In this document: in pieces, positions 24,817 to 32,742 of the stretch
Numbering within the stretch: the first letter of the stretch is position 1
Layout: each line of letters begins with the position of its first letter
Source of the DNA: an uncultured Bacillota bacterium
GTDB taxonomy: Bacteria > Bacillota > Clostridia > Oscillospirales > Oscillospiraceae
NCBI GenBank assembly: GCA_947645675.1
Contig: CANSDP010000001.1
Location: 248,001-312,000 of the forward strand
Reading direction: 5' to 3'
Length of the DNA stretch: 64,000 nt
Notes under the pieces: model-generated
Databases searched by the model: none
Told to the model about the DNA's origin: nothing
What the model saw: only the letters and a program-made list of their open reading frames with translations
Position numbers and translations under genes: made by a program

Positions 24817-25161
24817 ATGTTTACCGAAAAAGACAGCCGCTGGGTCCCCCACGGCGATACCCTGCCCCAGCCCGCCGGAGAGGGGGTCACCCGCCGGGTG
24901 CTGGCCTATACCGATGGACTGATGTGTGTGGAAAACACCTTCCAGACCGGCGCGGTGGGCGCACTCCACAGCCACCCTCACACCCAGATTACCTATGTGG
25001 TCAGCGGCCGGTTCTCCTTCACCATCGACGGGGAGATCCGGGAGGTGGCGGCGGGGGACACCCTCTTGAAAAAGGACGGCGTCCCCCACGGCTGCACCTG
25101 TCTGGAGGCCGGCGTCCTCCTGGACATCTTCAACCACATGCGGGAGGACTTTTTGCCCTGA
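24817..25161 (+). CDS. kdgF: KdgF-like cupin
   Basis: A 114-residue single-domain cupin. The metal-binding motifs are LHSHPHTQITYV and, 40 residues later, DGVPHGCTCLE. The overall pattern (RRVLAYTDGLM, GAVGALHSHPH, SGRFSFTIDGE, GVLLDIFNHMREDFL) is that of KdgF, which converts 4,5-unsaturated galacturonate from pectin or alginate lyases into the linear 4-deoxy-5-ketouronate. That would feed KdgK and KdgA after further isomerisation. No pectin lyase or kduID is in the window. GAGGAGGAAA stands before the ATG. A generic cupin remains possible. Confidence 0.75.
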   Translation: MFTEKDSRWVPHGDTLPQPAGEGVTRRVLAYTDGLMCVENTFQTGAVGALHSHPHTQITYVVSGRFSFTIDGEIREVAAGDTLLKKDGVPHGCTCLEAGVLLDIFNHMREDFLP

Positions 25162-25179
25162 AAGCCTCCTAAAAAGAGC

Positions 25180-25222
25180 CTCCCCCCAGGCATTCCAAAC
25201 GGATGCTTGGGGGGAGTTTTTT
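25180..25222 (+). terminator. Terminator after kdgF
   Basis: Fourteen-base stem with one mismatch (CTCCCCCCAGGCAT, 25180-25193, with 25203-25216) and TTTTTT. It also overlaps the 3' end of the convergent reductase gene. Confidence 0.88.
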
Positions 25223-26912
25223 ATTGGTCCATCCCGCAGGCGGTGGCCTGTTGGATCAGGACGCGGTCGTTGGTGACCGCGTCGTAGAAGCGGAAGCCGC
25301 CGGCGAAGTTGTAGGCCTCAAAGCCGGAGCCCTCCAAAATCCGGGCGGCGATGTAGCTGCGCAGGCCGCTCTGACAGATGACATAGACCGGCTTTCCCTG
25401 GTCCAGCTCGTCCAGCCGCTCCCGCAGCTCGTCCACAGGGATGTTTACAAAGTCCTCAATGTGCCCGCGGCTGAACTCGGCGGGGGTTCTGGCGTCCAGC
25501 AGAGTGACGCTGCCGTCCCGGGGGAGGGCGGGGACATCCTCCAGAAACCACTGCTTCAAAACGCCCCTGGAGATGTTGTCGATCATGAAGCCGGCCATAT
25601 TCACCGGGTCCTTGGCGGAGGAGAAGGGGGGCGCGTAGGCCAGGTCCAGGTCCTTGAGCTGGGTGGCCTTCATTCCGGCGTGAATGGCGGTAGCCAGCAC
25701 GTCGATGCGCTTGTCTACCCCCTCGTAGCCCACAATCTGCGCGCCCAGGAGGCGGCAGGTCTCCTTCTCAAAGACCACCTTCATGGTCATGACCTTGCCG
25801 CCGGGGTAATAGCCCGCGTGGCTCATGGGGGAGAGGATTACTTTGTCTACGGACAGCCCGGCCTTTTTGGCGTTGGTCTCGTTGATGCCGGTGGAGGCGG
25901 CGGTCATGGAGAACACCTTGATGACCGAGCTGCCCTGACTGCCCAAATACCGGCTGTCGCCGCCGCAGATGTTGTCTGCGGCGATCCGGCCCTGCTTGTT
26001 GGCGGGCCCGGCCAAGGAGATTACCGCGTCGTTCCCGGTGACGTAGTGCTTCACCTGGACGGCGTCGCCCACGGCGTAGATGTGGGGGGCGGAGGTCTCC
26101 ATCCGGTCGTTGACCACGATGCTCCCCTTGAGGCCCAGCTCCAGCCCCGCGTCCTTGGCCAGGGCGGTGTCTGGGGTGACGCCGATGGCCAGCACAACCA
26201 TGTCTGCGTGGAGGGGGGCCTCGTCCTTCAGCAGCACATCCACGCCGCCGTCCCGCTCCTCAAAGCCCTCCACCGTGTGGCCCAGGGCCAGCCGGACGCC
26301 GTTCCGCCGCATTTCACTGTGGATAAAGGCGGCCATGTCCGGGTCGAAGGGGTTCATCAGCTGACGGGGCCGCTGGACGATGGTGACCTCCATCCCCAGC
26401 TCCCGCAGGTTTTCCGCCAGCTCCAGGCTGATGAAACCGCCCCCCGCCAGCACGGCGGACCTGGGATGGTTGGCCTGAATATAGTTCTTGATGCGGAAGG
26501 TGTCCTCCACCGTGCGCAGGGTGAACAGCCTGCTCAAGCCCGCGCCGGGCAGGCGGGGCTGTGTGGGCTTGGCCCCGGGGGAGAGAATCAGCTTGTCGTA
26601 ACACTCTTCAAACTCCTCCCCGGTCTCCAGATTTTTGACGGAGACGGCCTTCCGGTCGGGGTGGATCGCGGTGACCTCATGGCGCACCCGCATGTCCACC
26701 CGGAAGCGGGAGAAGAAGCTCTCCGGGGTCTGGAGGGTCAGGGCGGACCGCTGGGTGATGACATCGCCGATAAAATAGGGCAGTCCGCAGTTAGCGTAGG
26801 AGATATAGCCCGACCGCTCAAAGACGACAATCTCCGCCTGCTCGTCCAGGCGGCGGATGCGGGCCGCCGCCGTCGCCCCTCCGGCCACGCCGCCGATGAT
26901 AACGACCTTCAT
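25221..26912 (-). CDS. CoA-disulfide reductase-type flavoprotein with rhodanese domain
   Basis: A 563-residue pyridine-nucleotide-disulfide oxidoreductase fused to a rhodanese domain. The FAD site is VIIGGVAGGATAAARIRR. The single active Cys42 in YANCGLPYF is the CoADR hallmark. The NAD(P)H site is AVLAGGGFISLELAENL, and the second FAD motif is HIYAVGDAV. The C-terminal about 95 residues are a rhodanese with active Cys in YVICQSGLRS. It probably reduces CoA disulfides, polysulfide or persulfides. The ATG at 26912 (GGAG 7 bases upstream) lies 2 bases after the separate rhodanese gene, indicating one operon. Confidence 0.92.
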   Translation of the reverse strand: MKVVIIGGVAGGATAAARIRRLDEQAEIVVFERSGYISYANCGLPYFIGDVITQRSALTLQTPESFFSRFRVDMRVRHEVTAIHPDRKAVSVKNLETGEEFEECYDKLILSPGAKPTQPRLPGAGLSRLFTLRTVEDTFRIKNYIQANHPRSAVLAGGGFISLELAENLRELGMEVTIVQRPRQLMNPFDPDMAAFIHSEMRRNGVRLALGHTVEGFEERDGGVDVLLKDEAPLHADMVVLAIGVTPDTALAKDAGLELGLKGSIVVNDRMETSAPHIYAVGDAVQVKHYVTGNDAVISLAGPANKQGRIAADNICGGDSRYLGSQGSSVIKVFSMTAASTGINETNAKKAGLSVDKVILSPMSHAGYYPGGKVMTMKVVFEKETCRLLGAQIVGYEGVDKRIDVLATAIHAGMKATQLKDLDLAYAPPFSSAKDPVNMAGFMIDNISRGVLKQWFLEDVPALPRDGSVTLLDARTPAEFSRGHIEDFVNIPVDELRERLDELDQGKPVYVICQSGLRSYIAARILEGSGFEAYNFAGGFRFYDAVTNDRVLIQQATACGMDQ

Positions 26913-26913
26913 A

Positions 26914-27234
26914 TCAATGCTCCATCCTTCCTGTGTAGGCGGCAATGCCGCCGATATTTTTTACGTTGACATAGCCCATCCGGGCCAGAAGCCCCGCCGC
27001 CTGACGGCTCCGTCCGCCGCTGTAGCAGTAGACGAAGAGAGGGGCGTCCTTTGCGGCGGAGACGGGGTCGCCGCCGCCGAGGGTCTGGAGGGGGACATTT
27101 TTGCTTCCGGGGATGTGTCCTCCCTGATATTCCTGGGGTGTGCGGACATCCAGCAGGATGGCGCCGGGGGTCTGGCCGCACTCCTTCACCCCCTGGTTAA
27201 TATCCGGGCCCTTTAAAAAATCTAATAATCCCAT
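26914..27234 (-). CDS. Rhodanese-domain sulfurtransferase
   Basis: A 106-residue single-domain rhodanese: ILLDVRTPQEYQGGHIPGS and the active-site loop CYSGGRSRQ with Cys70. It transfers sulfane sulfur or handles persulfides. Placed between thioredoxin and a rhodanese-tailed CoA-disulfide reductase, it likely works in the same thiol/persulfide chemistry (inference). Spacing is 10 bases after trxA and 2 bases before the reductase. Confidence 0.92.
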   Translation of the reverse strand: MGLLDFLKGPDINQGVKECGQTPGAILLDVRTPQEYQGGHIPGSKNVPLQTLGGGDPVSAAKDAPLFVYCYSGGRSRQAAGLLARMGYVNVKNIGGIAAYTGRMEH

Positions 27235-27244
27235 AGCGCCGCCC

Positions 27245-27550
27245 TCACAGAAGGTCGAGGATCTGCTCCTTGGGCCGGGCGCCTACGGTCTGGTTGGTGA
27301 TTTTGCCCTCCTTCATCACCACCAAAGCGGGGATGCTCATAACGCCGAACTGGCCGGCCAGCTCGGGCTGTTCGTCCACATTGACCTTGCCCACCTTGAT
27401 GTCATTGCGCTCCTGGGCGATGTCCTCCAAAATGGGGCCGACCATGCGGCAGGGGCCGCACCAGGGGGCCCAGAAATCCAGGAGAACGGGCTTGTCGGAC
27501 TGCATCACTTCCTCCTGGAAGTTGTTTTTGTTGATATTGATGGTACTCAT
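27245..27550 (-). CDS. trxA: Thioredoxin
   Basis: A 101-residue classical thioredoxin: DFWAPWCGPCRMV with the redox pair Cys31/Cys34, cis-Pro in MSIPALVVM, and a C-terminal EQILDLL helix. Reduces protein disulfides in the cytosol. First gene of a three-gene run with rhodanese and CoA-disulfide reductase. AAGGAGG stands upstream of the ATG. Confidence 0.96.
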   Translation of the reverse strand: MSTININKNNFQEEVMQSDKPVLLDFWAPWCGPCRMVGPILEDIAQERNDIKVGKVNVDEQPELAGQFGVMSIPALVVMKEGKITNQTVGARPKEQILDLL

Positions 27551-27652
27551 AATAAGTTCCTCCTTGCTTTCTTTTGAGATGAGCCTATCTTAGCCGTTTT
27601 TCGAGGCGGCTTCCGTGACGTTATCACATTGTACGCAAAAATACGAAAAATA

Positions 27653-27680
27653 ATCCGGCGGCTCCGAGGAACCGCCGGAT
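27653..27680 (-). terminator. Terminator after cardiolipin synthase
   Basis: ATCCGGCGG...CCGCCGGAT stem (27653-27680, one internal mismatch) lying 11 bases beyond the cls stop, with TTATTTTTC following on the minus strand. Confidence 0.85.
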
Positions 27681-27690
27681 ATCGTACTTG

Positions 27691-29217
27691 CTACATCAGG
27701 GGCGCGAAGACCCGCAGAATACTGCGGTAGAGCTGGAGCAGGATATTCAGATGCTTGAACTGCCGCAGAGAGCAGGGCTCGGAGCGCGTTAAGGTTTCCT
27801 CAAAGTCTTTGCGGATGTCCCGGATGCAGGGGGCCTCGCACAGCCAGACGCCGTCCTCAAAGTGGAGGAACAGACTGCGGTAATCCAGGTTGACGGTGCC
27901 CACCACGGCGAAGCGGTCGTCCACCACGAAATTTTTGGCGTGAATAAAGCCGGGGGTGTATTCATAAATTTTGACCCCCGCCTCCAGCAGAGGAGGGTAG
28001 TGGGCCCGGGTGACCTCAAAGACATAGCGCTTGTCCGGGATGTGGGGGGTGATGATACGCACGTCCACCCCGGATTTTGCCGCGTTGCACAGGGCGGTGT
28101 TGGTGGCCACGTCGATAATAAGGTAGGGGGTGGTGATATAGATATAGTTCTTGGCCTTGGCGATCAGGTTGAGGTAGACCGCCTGCCCCACCGCCTCCCG
28201 GTCCAGGGGGGTGTCGGTGTAGGGCTGGACATAGCCCGTCCAGGGCCGCACCAGGGCGGCGGGGGGACGGAACCGCTCAAAGTCCTCGTCCCAGTTGGCG
28301 ATGTTGTCCCACATGGTGAGGAACATCACCGTCATAGACCAGACGGCGTCCCCCTCCAGCAGGATGGCGCTGTCCTTCCAGTGGCCGAACCGCTCCCGGA
28401 CGTTGATGTATTCGTCGGCCAGGTTCACCCCGCCGGTGAAGCCGGTTTTCCCGTCGATGATGAGCAGCTTCCGGTGGTCCCGGTTGTTCAGCCGCAGGGA
28501 CATCACCGGCATCAGCCGGTTGAACACCCGGCACTGGATGCCCTTTTTGGTCAGCGTCTCGTTGTAGTCCCGGGGCAGGGTGAACATACAGCCGAAATCG
28601 TCATAGAGTACCCGGACCTCCACCCCCTGGGCGGCCTTCTCCTCCAGAACAGCCAGAATGCTGTCCCAAAAAACGCCGGGCTGGATGATGAAATACTCCA
28701 GGAAGATGTACCGCTCCGCCTTTTTCAGCTCGTCCAGCATCCGGGGAAAGGCGTCGTCTCCCAGGGGGAAGTACTCCGTCTCGGTATTGGTGTAGGCGGG
28801 GCAGGCGGCGCGGCGCTCCAGATAGCTGGCCTGTCCGGCGGCGTCTCCCCCGAGGGGAAGCAGATCGTCGGACTTGAAGTCGTCCTTCAGGGTGGCGGCG
28901 GATTTTTTCAAAACGCCCTGCATCCGCCGCTGGGTCCGTTTGGGGATGTAGCCGCCCCCGATCAGGAGATAGAAGAGCCCCCCAAAGACGGGGAAGGGCA
29001 GGACAAGGATCAGCCAGGCAATCTTATAGCCCGGCTCCATCCGGCTGCCCACGATAGCAAGGGCGGCCATCACGCTCAGAGCGATGCAGCACCAGTAAAA
29101 GATCTCGGTGTATTCAGAAAAGATGGAAACCATGACGGCCAGAGTGGCGATTTGCGCCACCAGAGCCAGGGTCACAAATACCGAGCGGTGAAACAGGATG
29201 TAGAGAAATTTCTTCAT
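27691..29217 (-). CDS. cls: Cardiolipin synthase
   Basis: A 508-residue phospholipase-D-type synthase joining two phosphatidylglycerols into cardiolipin at the membrane. Two N-terminal membrane helices (about residues 10-60) and an inhibitory-loop region (PVFGGLFYLLIGG) precede two PLD motifs: RDHRKLLIIDG and IHAKNFVVDD, each with downstream GxxN (GGVNLADEY, GTVNLDYRS). Length is normal. It is a single gene with its own terminator; AGAGGA lies upstream of the ATG. Confidence 0.94.
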   Translation of the reverse strand: MKKFLYILFHRSVFVTLALVAQIATLAVMVSIFSEYTEIFYWCCIALSVMAALAIVGSRMEPGYKIAWLILVLPFPVFGGLFYLLIGGGYIPKRTQRRMQGVLKKSAATLKDDFKSDDLLPLGGDAAGQASYLERRAACPAYTNTETEYFPLGDDAFPRMLDELKKAERYIFLEYFIIQPGVFWDSILAVLEEKAAQGVEVRVLYDDFGCMFTLPRDYNETLTKKGIQCRVFNRLMPVMSLRLNNRDHRKLLIIDGKTGFTGGVNLADEYINVRERFGHWKDSAILLEGDAVWSMTVMFLTMWDNIANWDEDFERFRPPAALVRPWTGYVQPYTDTPLDREAVGQAVYLNLIAKAKNYIYITTPYLIIDVATNTALCNAAKSGVDVRIITPHIPDKRYVFEVTRAHYPPLLEAGVKIYEYTPGFIHAKNFVVDDRFAVVGTVNLDYRSLFLHFEDGVWLCEAPCIRDIRKDFEETLTRSEPCSLRQFKHLNILLQLYRSILRVFAPLM

Positions 29218-29259
29218 GACAGGTCCTCTGCGGTGCGCGGGGCAGAGCGCCGCCGCGCC

Positions 29260-29718
29260 CTACACGTTCAGAAGGGTACAGGAGACGCGTCCGTCCTCAA
29301 TCTCGATCAATCCATAGCTGGAGCTGGCGGGGCCCGGGTTCATCATCCACAGGCCGTCCTCCAGCTGCTCCAGAAGGGGAATGTGGGTGTGTCCGAAGAG
29401 AAGGATATCCGCCCCCACGGCCCGGGCGTCGGCGATGGCGGCGTCGTAGCCGCTCTTCACACCCCAGTGGTGCCCGTGGGAGAGGAGGATGGATTTTCCC
29501 CCCAGAGTGATCTGCTTCTTCACCGGGGTGGACAGCACCCAGCCGTCGCAGTTGCCGGGGACCATGCAGAAGGGCAGCTGGGGGTAGTGCTCAGCTACCT
29601 CCTCCGCGTCGGGCATGATGTCGCCCAGGTGGATGACCTGCTGAGGCTGGTGCCGGTCGATGGCGGCGTACATCCCAGAGTGGGAGCGGTGGGAGTCGGA
29701 AAAAACCAAGATTTTCAA
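29260..29718 (-). CDS. YfcE/MJ0936-family metallophosphoesterase
   Basis: A 152-residue calcineurin-like phosphodiesterase with all metal ligands: FSDSHRS, HLGDI, VPGNCDG, LSHGHHWG, FGHTHIPL, and NPGPASSSYG at the end. Members cleave phosphodiester model substrates in vitro; the physiological target is unknown. It lies upstream of cls in the same direction, divergent from the small unknown genes at 29783. Confidence 0.93.
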   Translation of the reverse strand: MKILVFSDSHRSHSGMYAAIDRHQPQQVIHLGDIMPDAEEVAEHYPQLPFCMVPGNCDGWVLSTPVKKQITLGGKSILLSHGHHWGVKSGYDAAIADARAVGADILLFGHTHIPLLEQLEDGLWMMNPGPASSSYGLIEIEDGRVSCTLLNV

Positions 29719-29782
29719 GCTGTGTCACCTGGACCTTTCTTTGCATATACTGGAGTAAAACCCGTGGGGAGTGATAAAAGCG

Positions 29783-30046
29783 ATGGAAGCGATGGAAAAG
29801 GGACGGATGGCAGAGCTGATGAGACATCGGGAGGCATTCGCCCAGTTGGCCCAGTCCAGCGACGCGCAGAGGCTGATGGCGCTGTTAAAGCAGCAGAGCG
29901 GCGGCGTCCAGGAGGCGGCGCGTCAGGCGGCGGCGGGAGAACCCGGCCAGCTGATGACCATTATGAACCAGCTTATGCACAGCAAGGAGGGCGCGGAGCT
30001 GGTGGACCGCATCGGGGCCCAGGCCAAGCAGGCGGGGCTGAAGTAG
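29783..30046 (+). CDS. Small helical protein of unknown function
   Basis: 87 residues from ATG 29783 (GGGGAG 11 bases upstream); GTG 29771 and ATG 29792 are alternatives. The sequence is nearly all helix, rich in Ala, Gln, Met and Leu (AELMRHREAFAQLAQSSDAQ, RLMALLKQQSGG, LMTIMNQLMHSKEGAEL). There are no Cys and no membrane segment. It is the first of three small genes read in the same direction (29783-30839). I do not recognise a family. Confidence 0.7.
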   Translation: MEAMEKGRMAELMRHREAFAQLAQSSDAQRLMALLKQQSGGVQEAARQAAAGEPGQLMTIMNQLMHSKEGAELVDRIGAQAKQAGLK

Positions 30047-30106
30047 CGGCGTCCAGCCGCCGGACCCTGCAAGGGACGGCAGAAAGCGTTAAGGGAGGTG
30101 CAACCC

Positions 30107-30535
30107 GTGGCGGGCTTTGAGGAACAACTGAATTCCATCCTGGGCAACCAGGAGGCAATGAGCCAGATCATGGCGCTGGCCCGCTCGCTGTCCGGGGAGC
30201 AGCCTCCTGACGGACAGGGGGAGGCCCTTCCTCCGCCGGAGGCTCCGGGGGAGGAATACATACCGGCGGGGGAGGAGCCGGTCCCTCCTCCGCCGCCCGA
30301 CCTGTCCGCCCTGATGGGGCAGGTGGACCCCAAGCTGATCCAGGCGGGCATGGAGGTACTCCGCCAGACCCAGGGCGCGCAGGACCGGAACACCGCCCTG
30401 GTCAGCGCCCTGCGGCCCTTCCTCCGGGAGGACCGCCAGGCCCGGCTGGACCGGGCCCTGCAGCTGGCCCGGACCGCGAAGCTGGTGCGGGCGGCGCTGA
30501 GCGTGATGGGCGGGAAGGAGGAGGAGCGTGTATAA
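30107..30535 (+). CDS. Unknown protein with proline/glutamate-rich linker
   Basis: 142 residues from GTG 30107, chosen because GGGAGGTG stands 6 bases upstream. An N-terminal helix (FEEQLNSILGNQEAMSQIMA) resembles the repeated Q/M-rich helix style of the preceding gene. A low-complexity Pro/Glu/Gly linker covers about residues 40-72. The C-terminal half is helical and basic (KLIQAGMEVLRQTQG, RALQLARTAKLVRAALSVM). Its end overlaps the next gene by 8 bases, so the two are coupled. Function unknown. Confidence 0.7.
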   Translation: MAGFEEQLNSILGNQEAMSQIMALARSLSGEQPPDGQGEALPPPEAPGEEYIPAGEEPVPPPPPDLSALMGQVDPKLIQAGMEVLRQTQGAQDRNTALVSALRPFLREDRQARLDRALQLARTAKLVRAALSVMGGKEEERV

Positions 30536-30839
30536 CCGATATATTCCAGAGGATGTATCCTACACGCCGGTGGACCGGCCCTCCCTCCAGCCGGAGCCGC
30601 CCCGGAGACGTCCCAGACCGGCGGACCGGCCCCGTCAGAAGCCCTTCCGCCTGCCCGACCTTCTCGGCGGGGGGGAGGGGGGACTGTCCAGCCTTCTGAA
30701 GGGGGTCCATCTGGACAGAATCGACAGCGGGGACATCCTGCTTCTGCTCATTGCCCTGTATCTCCTGGTGGAGGGGGACGACCTGGAGCTGGCCCTGGCG
30801 CTGGGACTGACCGTCCTCATGGGGCTGATGGAGGGGTAG
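30528..30839 (+). CDS. Small protein with basic N-terminus and C-terminal hydrophobic region
   Basis: 103 residues from GTG 30528 with AAGGAGG 6 bases upstream. The first 45 residues are Arg/Pro-rich and probably disordered (PEPPRRRPRPADRPRQK). The C-terminal 40 residues (IDSGDILLLLIALYLLVEGD, LELALALGLTVLMGL) form two short hydrophobic helices around an acidic turn, so it may be membrane-associated. Third of the three-gene set; convergent with the gene at 30841, with one base between stops. Family unknown to me. Confidence 0.7.
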   Translation: MYNRYIPEDVSYTPVDRPSLQPEPPRRRPRPADRPRQKPFRLPDLLGGGEGGLSSLLKGVHLDRIDSGDILLLLIALYLLVEGDDLELALALGLTVLMGLMEG

Positions 30840-30840
30840 G

Positions 30841-31590
30841 CTATTCTCCAATCCTGTGGAGCACAGTCCCGTCGGGCAGGGTAAACCTGCCGTCGGCGGG
30901 ACAGGGGGTCTGCGGGGGAGTGTAGGCGGTCATGCGGTAGACAAGCTGACCGTTTTCCTCCAACTCGGCTGACACCAGAAGGCCGCTGTCCACGCTGACC
31001 CAGAAGCGCTGAAGCTGCCGGGAGCGGCGCACCTCCACATAGACGCAGGGCAGCTCCCCCCGGTTTTCATAGCCGGCGGCGGCGATTTCCTCCAGCTCCA
31101 GCACGTCCTCATAGGTGGGGATGTGCTGGGCCAGATCGGAGGAGCGCTCGTCCGCGGGCGCCTGCTTGTACAGAGAGGAGCCGTCATACCAGTAATAAAG
31201 CGTTCCCTCGCCGGTGAGGTCGTGGCGGACCACGCCAGAGGGCAGGAGCTGGCGGCTGTGGGACCAGCCGCCGTCAGTCCAGACCTGAACCTGAGATGCG
31301 GAGGAGCCCCCGCTCCAGAAGGTCTCCACTGTCAGCTCCCGGTAGTAGCTGGCGGGGCGGGACAGGGTAGCCACCACCCCGGCCACAGTCTCGGTGGTGA
31401 CCTCCACCCGCTGATAGTTCTGTCCCGGGTCGCTGGAGCCCGAGATGCTTCCCGTCCCCGCGCTGGAGGAGGGAAGCACTACCTCAGGGGTGCGCAGAGT
31501 GAAGAGGCTCCGGCCAAGGCTGGCAAACATAGCCACCCCCATCAGCAGAATGATGGCGGCGACGATGAACAGACGGTTCTTTGAGGTCAT
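30841..31590 (-). CDS. Membrane-anchored extracytoplasmic protein, unknown
   Basis: 249 residues: one N-terminal membrane helix (about residues 7-26), a Ser/Gly-rich linker (about 38-57), then a beta-rich extracellular domain (VWTDGGWSHSRQLLPSG, GTLYYWYDGSSLYKQAP, CVYVEVRRSRQLQRFWVSVD). The pattern of paired strands and the phrase 'RFWVSVDSGLLVSAE' recall lipoprotein-localisation or MucB-like folds, but I cannot assign a family. It starts 3 bases after wecB ends, so it is probably part of that glycopolymer operon. Confidence 0.75.
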   Translation of the reverse strand: MTSKNRLFIVAAIILLMGVAMFASLGRSLFTLRTPEVVLPSSSAGTGSISGSSDPGQNYQRVEVTTETVAGVVATLSRPASYYRELTVETFWSGGSSASQVQVWTDGGWSHSRQLLPSGVVRHDLTGEGTLYYWYDGSSLYKQAPADERSSDLAQHIPTYEDVLELEEIAAAGYENRGELPCVYVEVRRSRQLQRFWVSVDSGLLVSAELEENGQLVYRMTAYTPPQTPCPADGRFTLPDGTVLHRIGE

Positions 31591-31593
31591 GCC

Positions 31594-32742
31594 TTACCCT
31601 CCAAATGCCTCCGGCGGAGTCTCCCGCAGACCGAAGTGCCAGGAAATGGCGTCGGCGATGCGGCGGCAGGCCCGGCCGTCTCCGTAGGGATTGGCGGCGT
31701 GGGCCATTTTGTCGTATTCTCCCCGGTCGGACAGCAGCTGGGAGGCCATTTGGAAGATGGCCTCCTCCTCCACACCGGCCAGGCGTACGGTGCCCGCCTC
31801 CACCGCCTCGGGGCGCTCGGTCTCCCGGCGGAGGACAAGCACCGGCTTGCCCAGGGCGGGGGCCTCCTCCTGGAGGCCGCCGGAGTCGGTCATGACCAGG
31901 TGGCACCGGGCCATGAGGTTGTGCATCTCCCGCACGTCCAGAGGGGCGATGAGGTGAATGCGGGGGTGGCCGTCCAGGTATTGATGGGCCGCCTCCTGGA
32001 CCACCGGGGACAGATGAACGGGGTAGACCAGTTCGGTGTCCGGGAAGGCGCCGGCCACCCGGCGCAGGGCGGTCATGATGGCGGTCATTGGCTGGCCGTA
32101 GTTCTCCCGCCGGTGACAGGTGACCAGAATCACCTTTTTATTCACATAATCCAGGCTGTTCAGGATAGTTTCCCCAAAGGTGAACTCCTTTAAAACGGTG
32201 GTCTGGAGGGCGTCAATGACGGTGTTGCCCGTCAGAAAGACCCCATTGGTGATGTTCTCCCGGGCCAGATTGTCCCGGTTGGCGGGGGTGGGGCAGAAGT
32301 GCAGGTCGGCGATGGCCCCCACCATCTTCCGGTTCATCTCCTCGGGGTAGGGGGACCACTTGTCATAGGTCCGCAGGCCGGCCTCCACGTGGCCCACCGG
32401 GATCTTGTGGTAGAAGGCGGCCAGCGCCCCGGCAAAGGTGGTGGAGGTGTCGCCGTGGACCAGCACCAGGTCGGGCTTGGCCTCCTCCAGCACCCGGTCC
32501 ATGCCGGTGAGGCACTTGGAGGTGATGGTGGACAGGGTCTGCCGGGGCTCCATCACGTCCAGGTCAAAGTCGGGCTTCAGCCCAAAGATGTCCAGCACGG
32601 AGTCCAGCATCTCCCTGTGCTGAGCGGTGACGCAGCACAGGGCCTCCAATTCCGGGCGTTTTGCCAGCTCCAGGGCCAGAGGGGCCATTTTGATGGCCTC
32701 GGGCCGGGTGCCGAAAACGGTCATAACCTTGATCTTACTCAT
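31594..32742 (-). CDS. wecB: UDP-N-acetylglucosamine 2-epimerase (non-hydrolysing)
   Basis: A 382-residue epimerase making UDP-ManNAc for teichoic-acid or capsule linkage units. Signatures: MTVFGTRPEAIKMAP, VHGDTSTTFAG, GHVEAGLRT, PEEMNRKM, LVTCHRRENYG, MTDSGGLQEEAPALGKPVLV. Length is normal. Its first 8 bases overlap the end of the wecA-like gene, so the two are translationally coupled and act on the same pathway start. Confidence 0.96.
   Translation of the reverse strand: MSKIKVMTVFGTRPEAIKMAPLALELAKRPELEALCCVTAQHREMLDSVLDIFGLKPDFDLDVMEPRQTLSTITSKCLTGMDRVLEEAKPDLVLVHGDTSTTFAGALAAFYHKIPVGHVEAGLRTYDKWSPYPEEMNRKMVGAIADLHFCPTPANRDNLARENITNGVFLTGNTVIDALQTTVLKEFTFGETILNSLDYVNKKVILVTCHRRENYGQPMTAIMTALRRVAGAFPDTELVYPVHLSPVVQEAAHQYLDGHPRIHLIAPLDVREMHNLMARCHLVMTDSGGLQEEAPALGKPVLVLRRETERPEAVEAGTVRLAGVEEEAIFQMASQLLSDRGEYDKMAHAANPYGDGRACRRIADAISWHFGLRETPPEAFGG

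Noticed and set aside
25203-26969. Long plus-strand frame of 588 codons opposite the CoA-disulfide reductase
   Set aside because: Composition (Gly/Val/His-rich) is that of an antisense shadow; the minus strand encodes a clear flavoenzyme.
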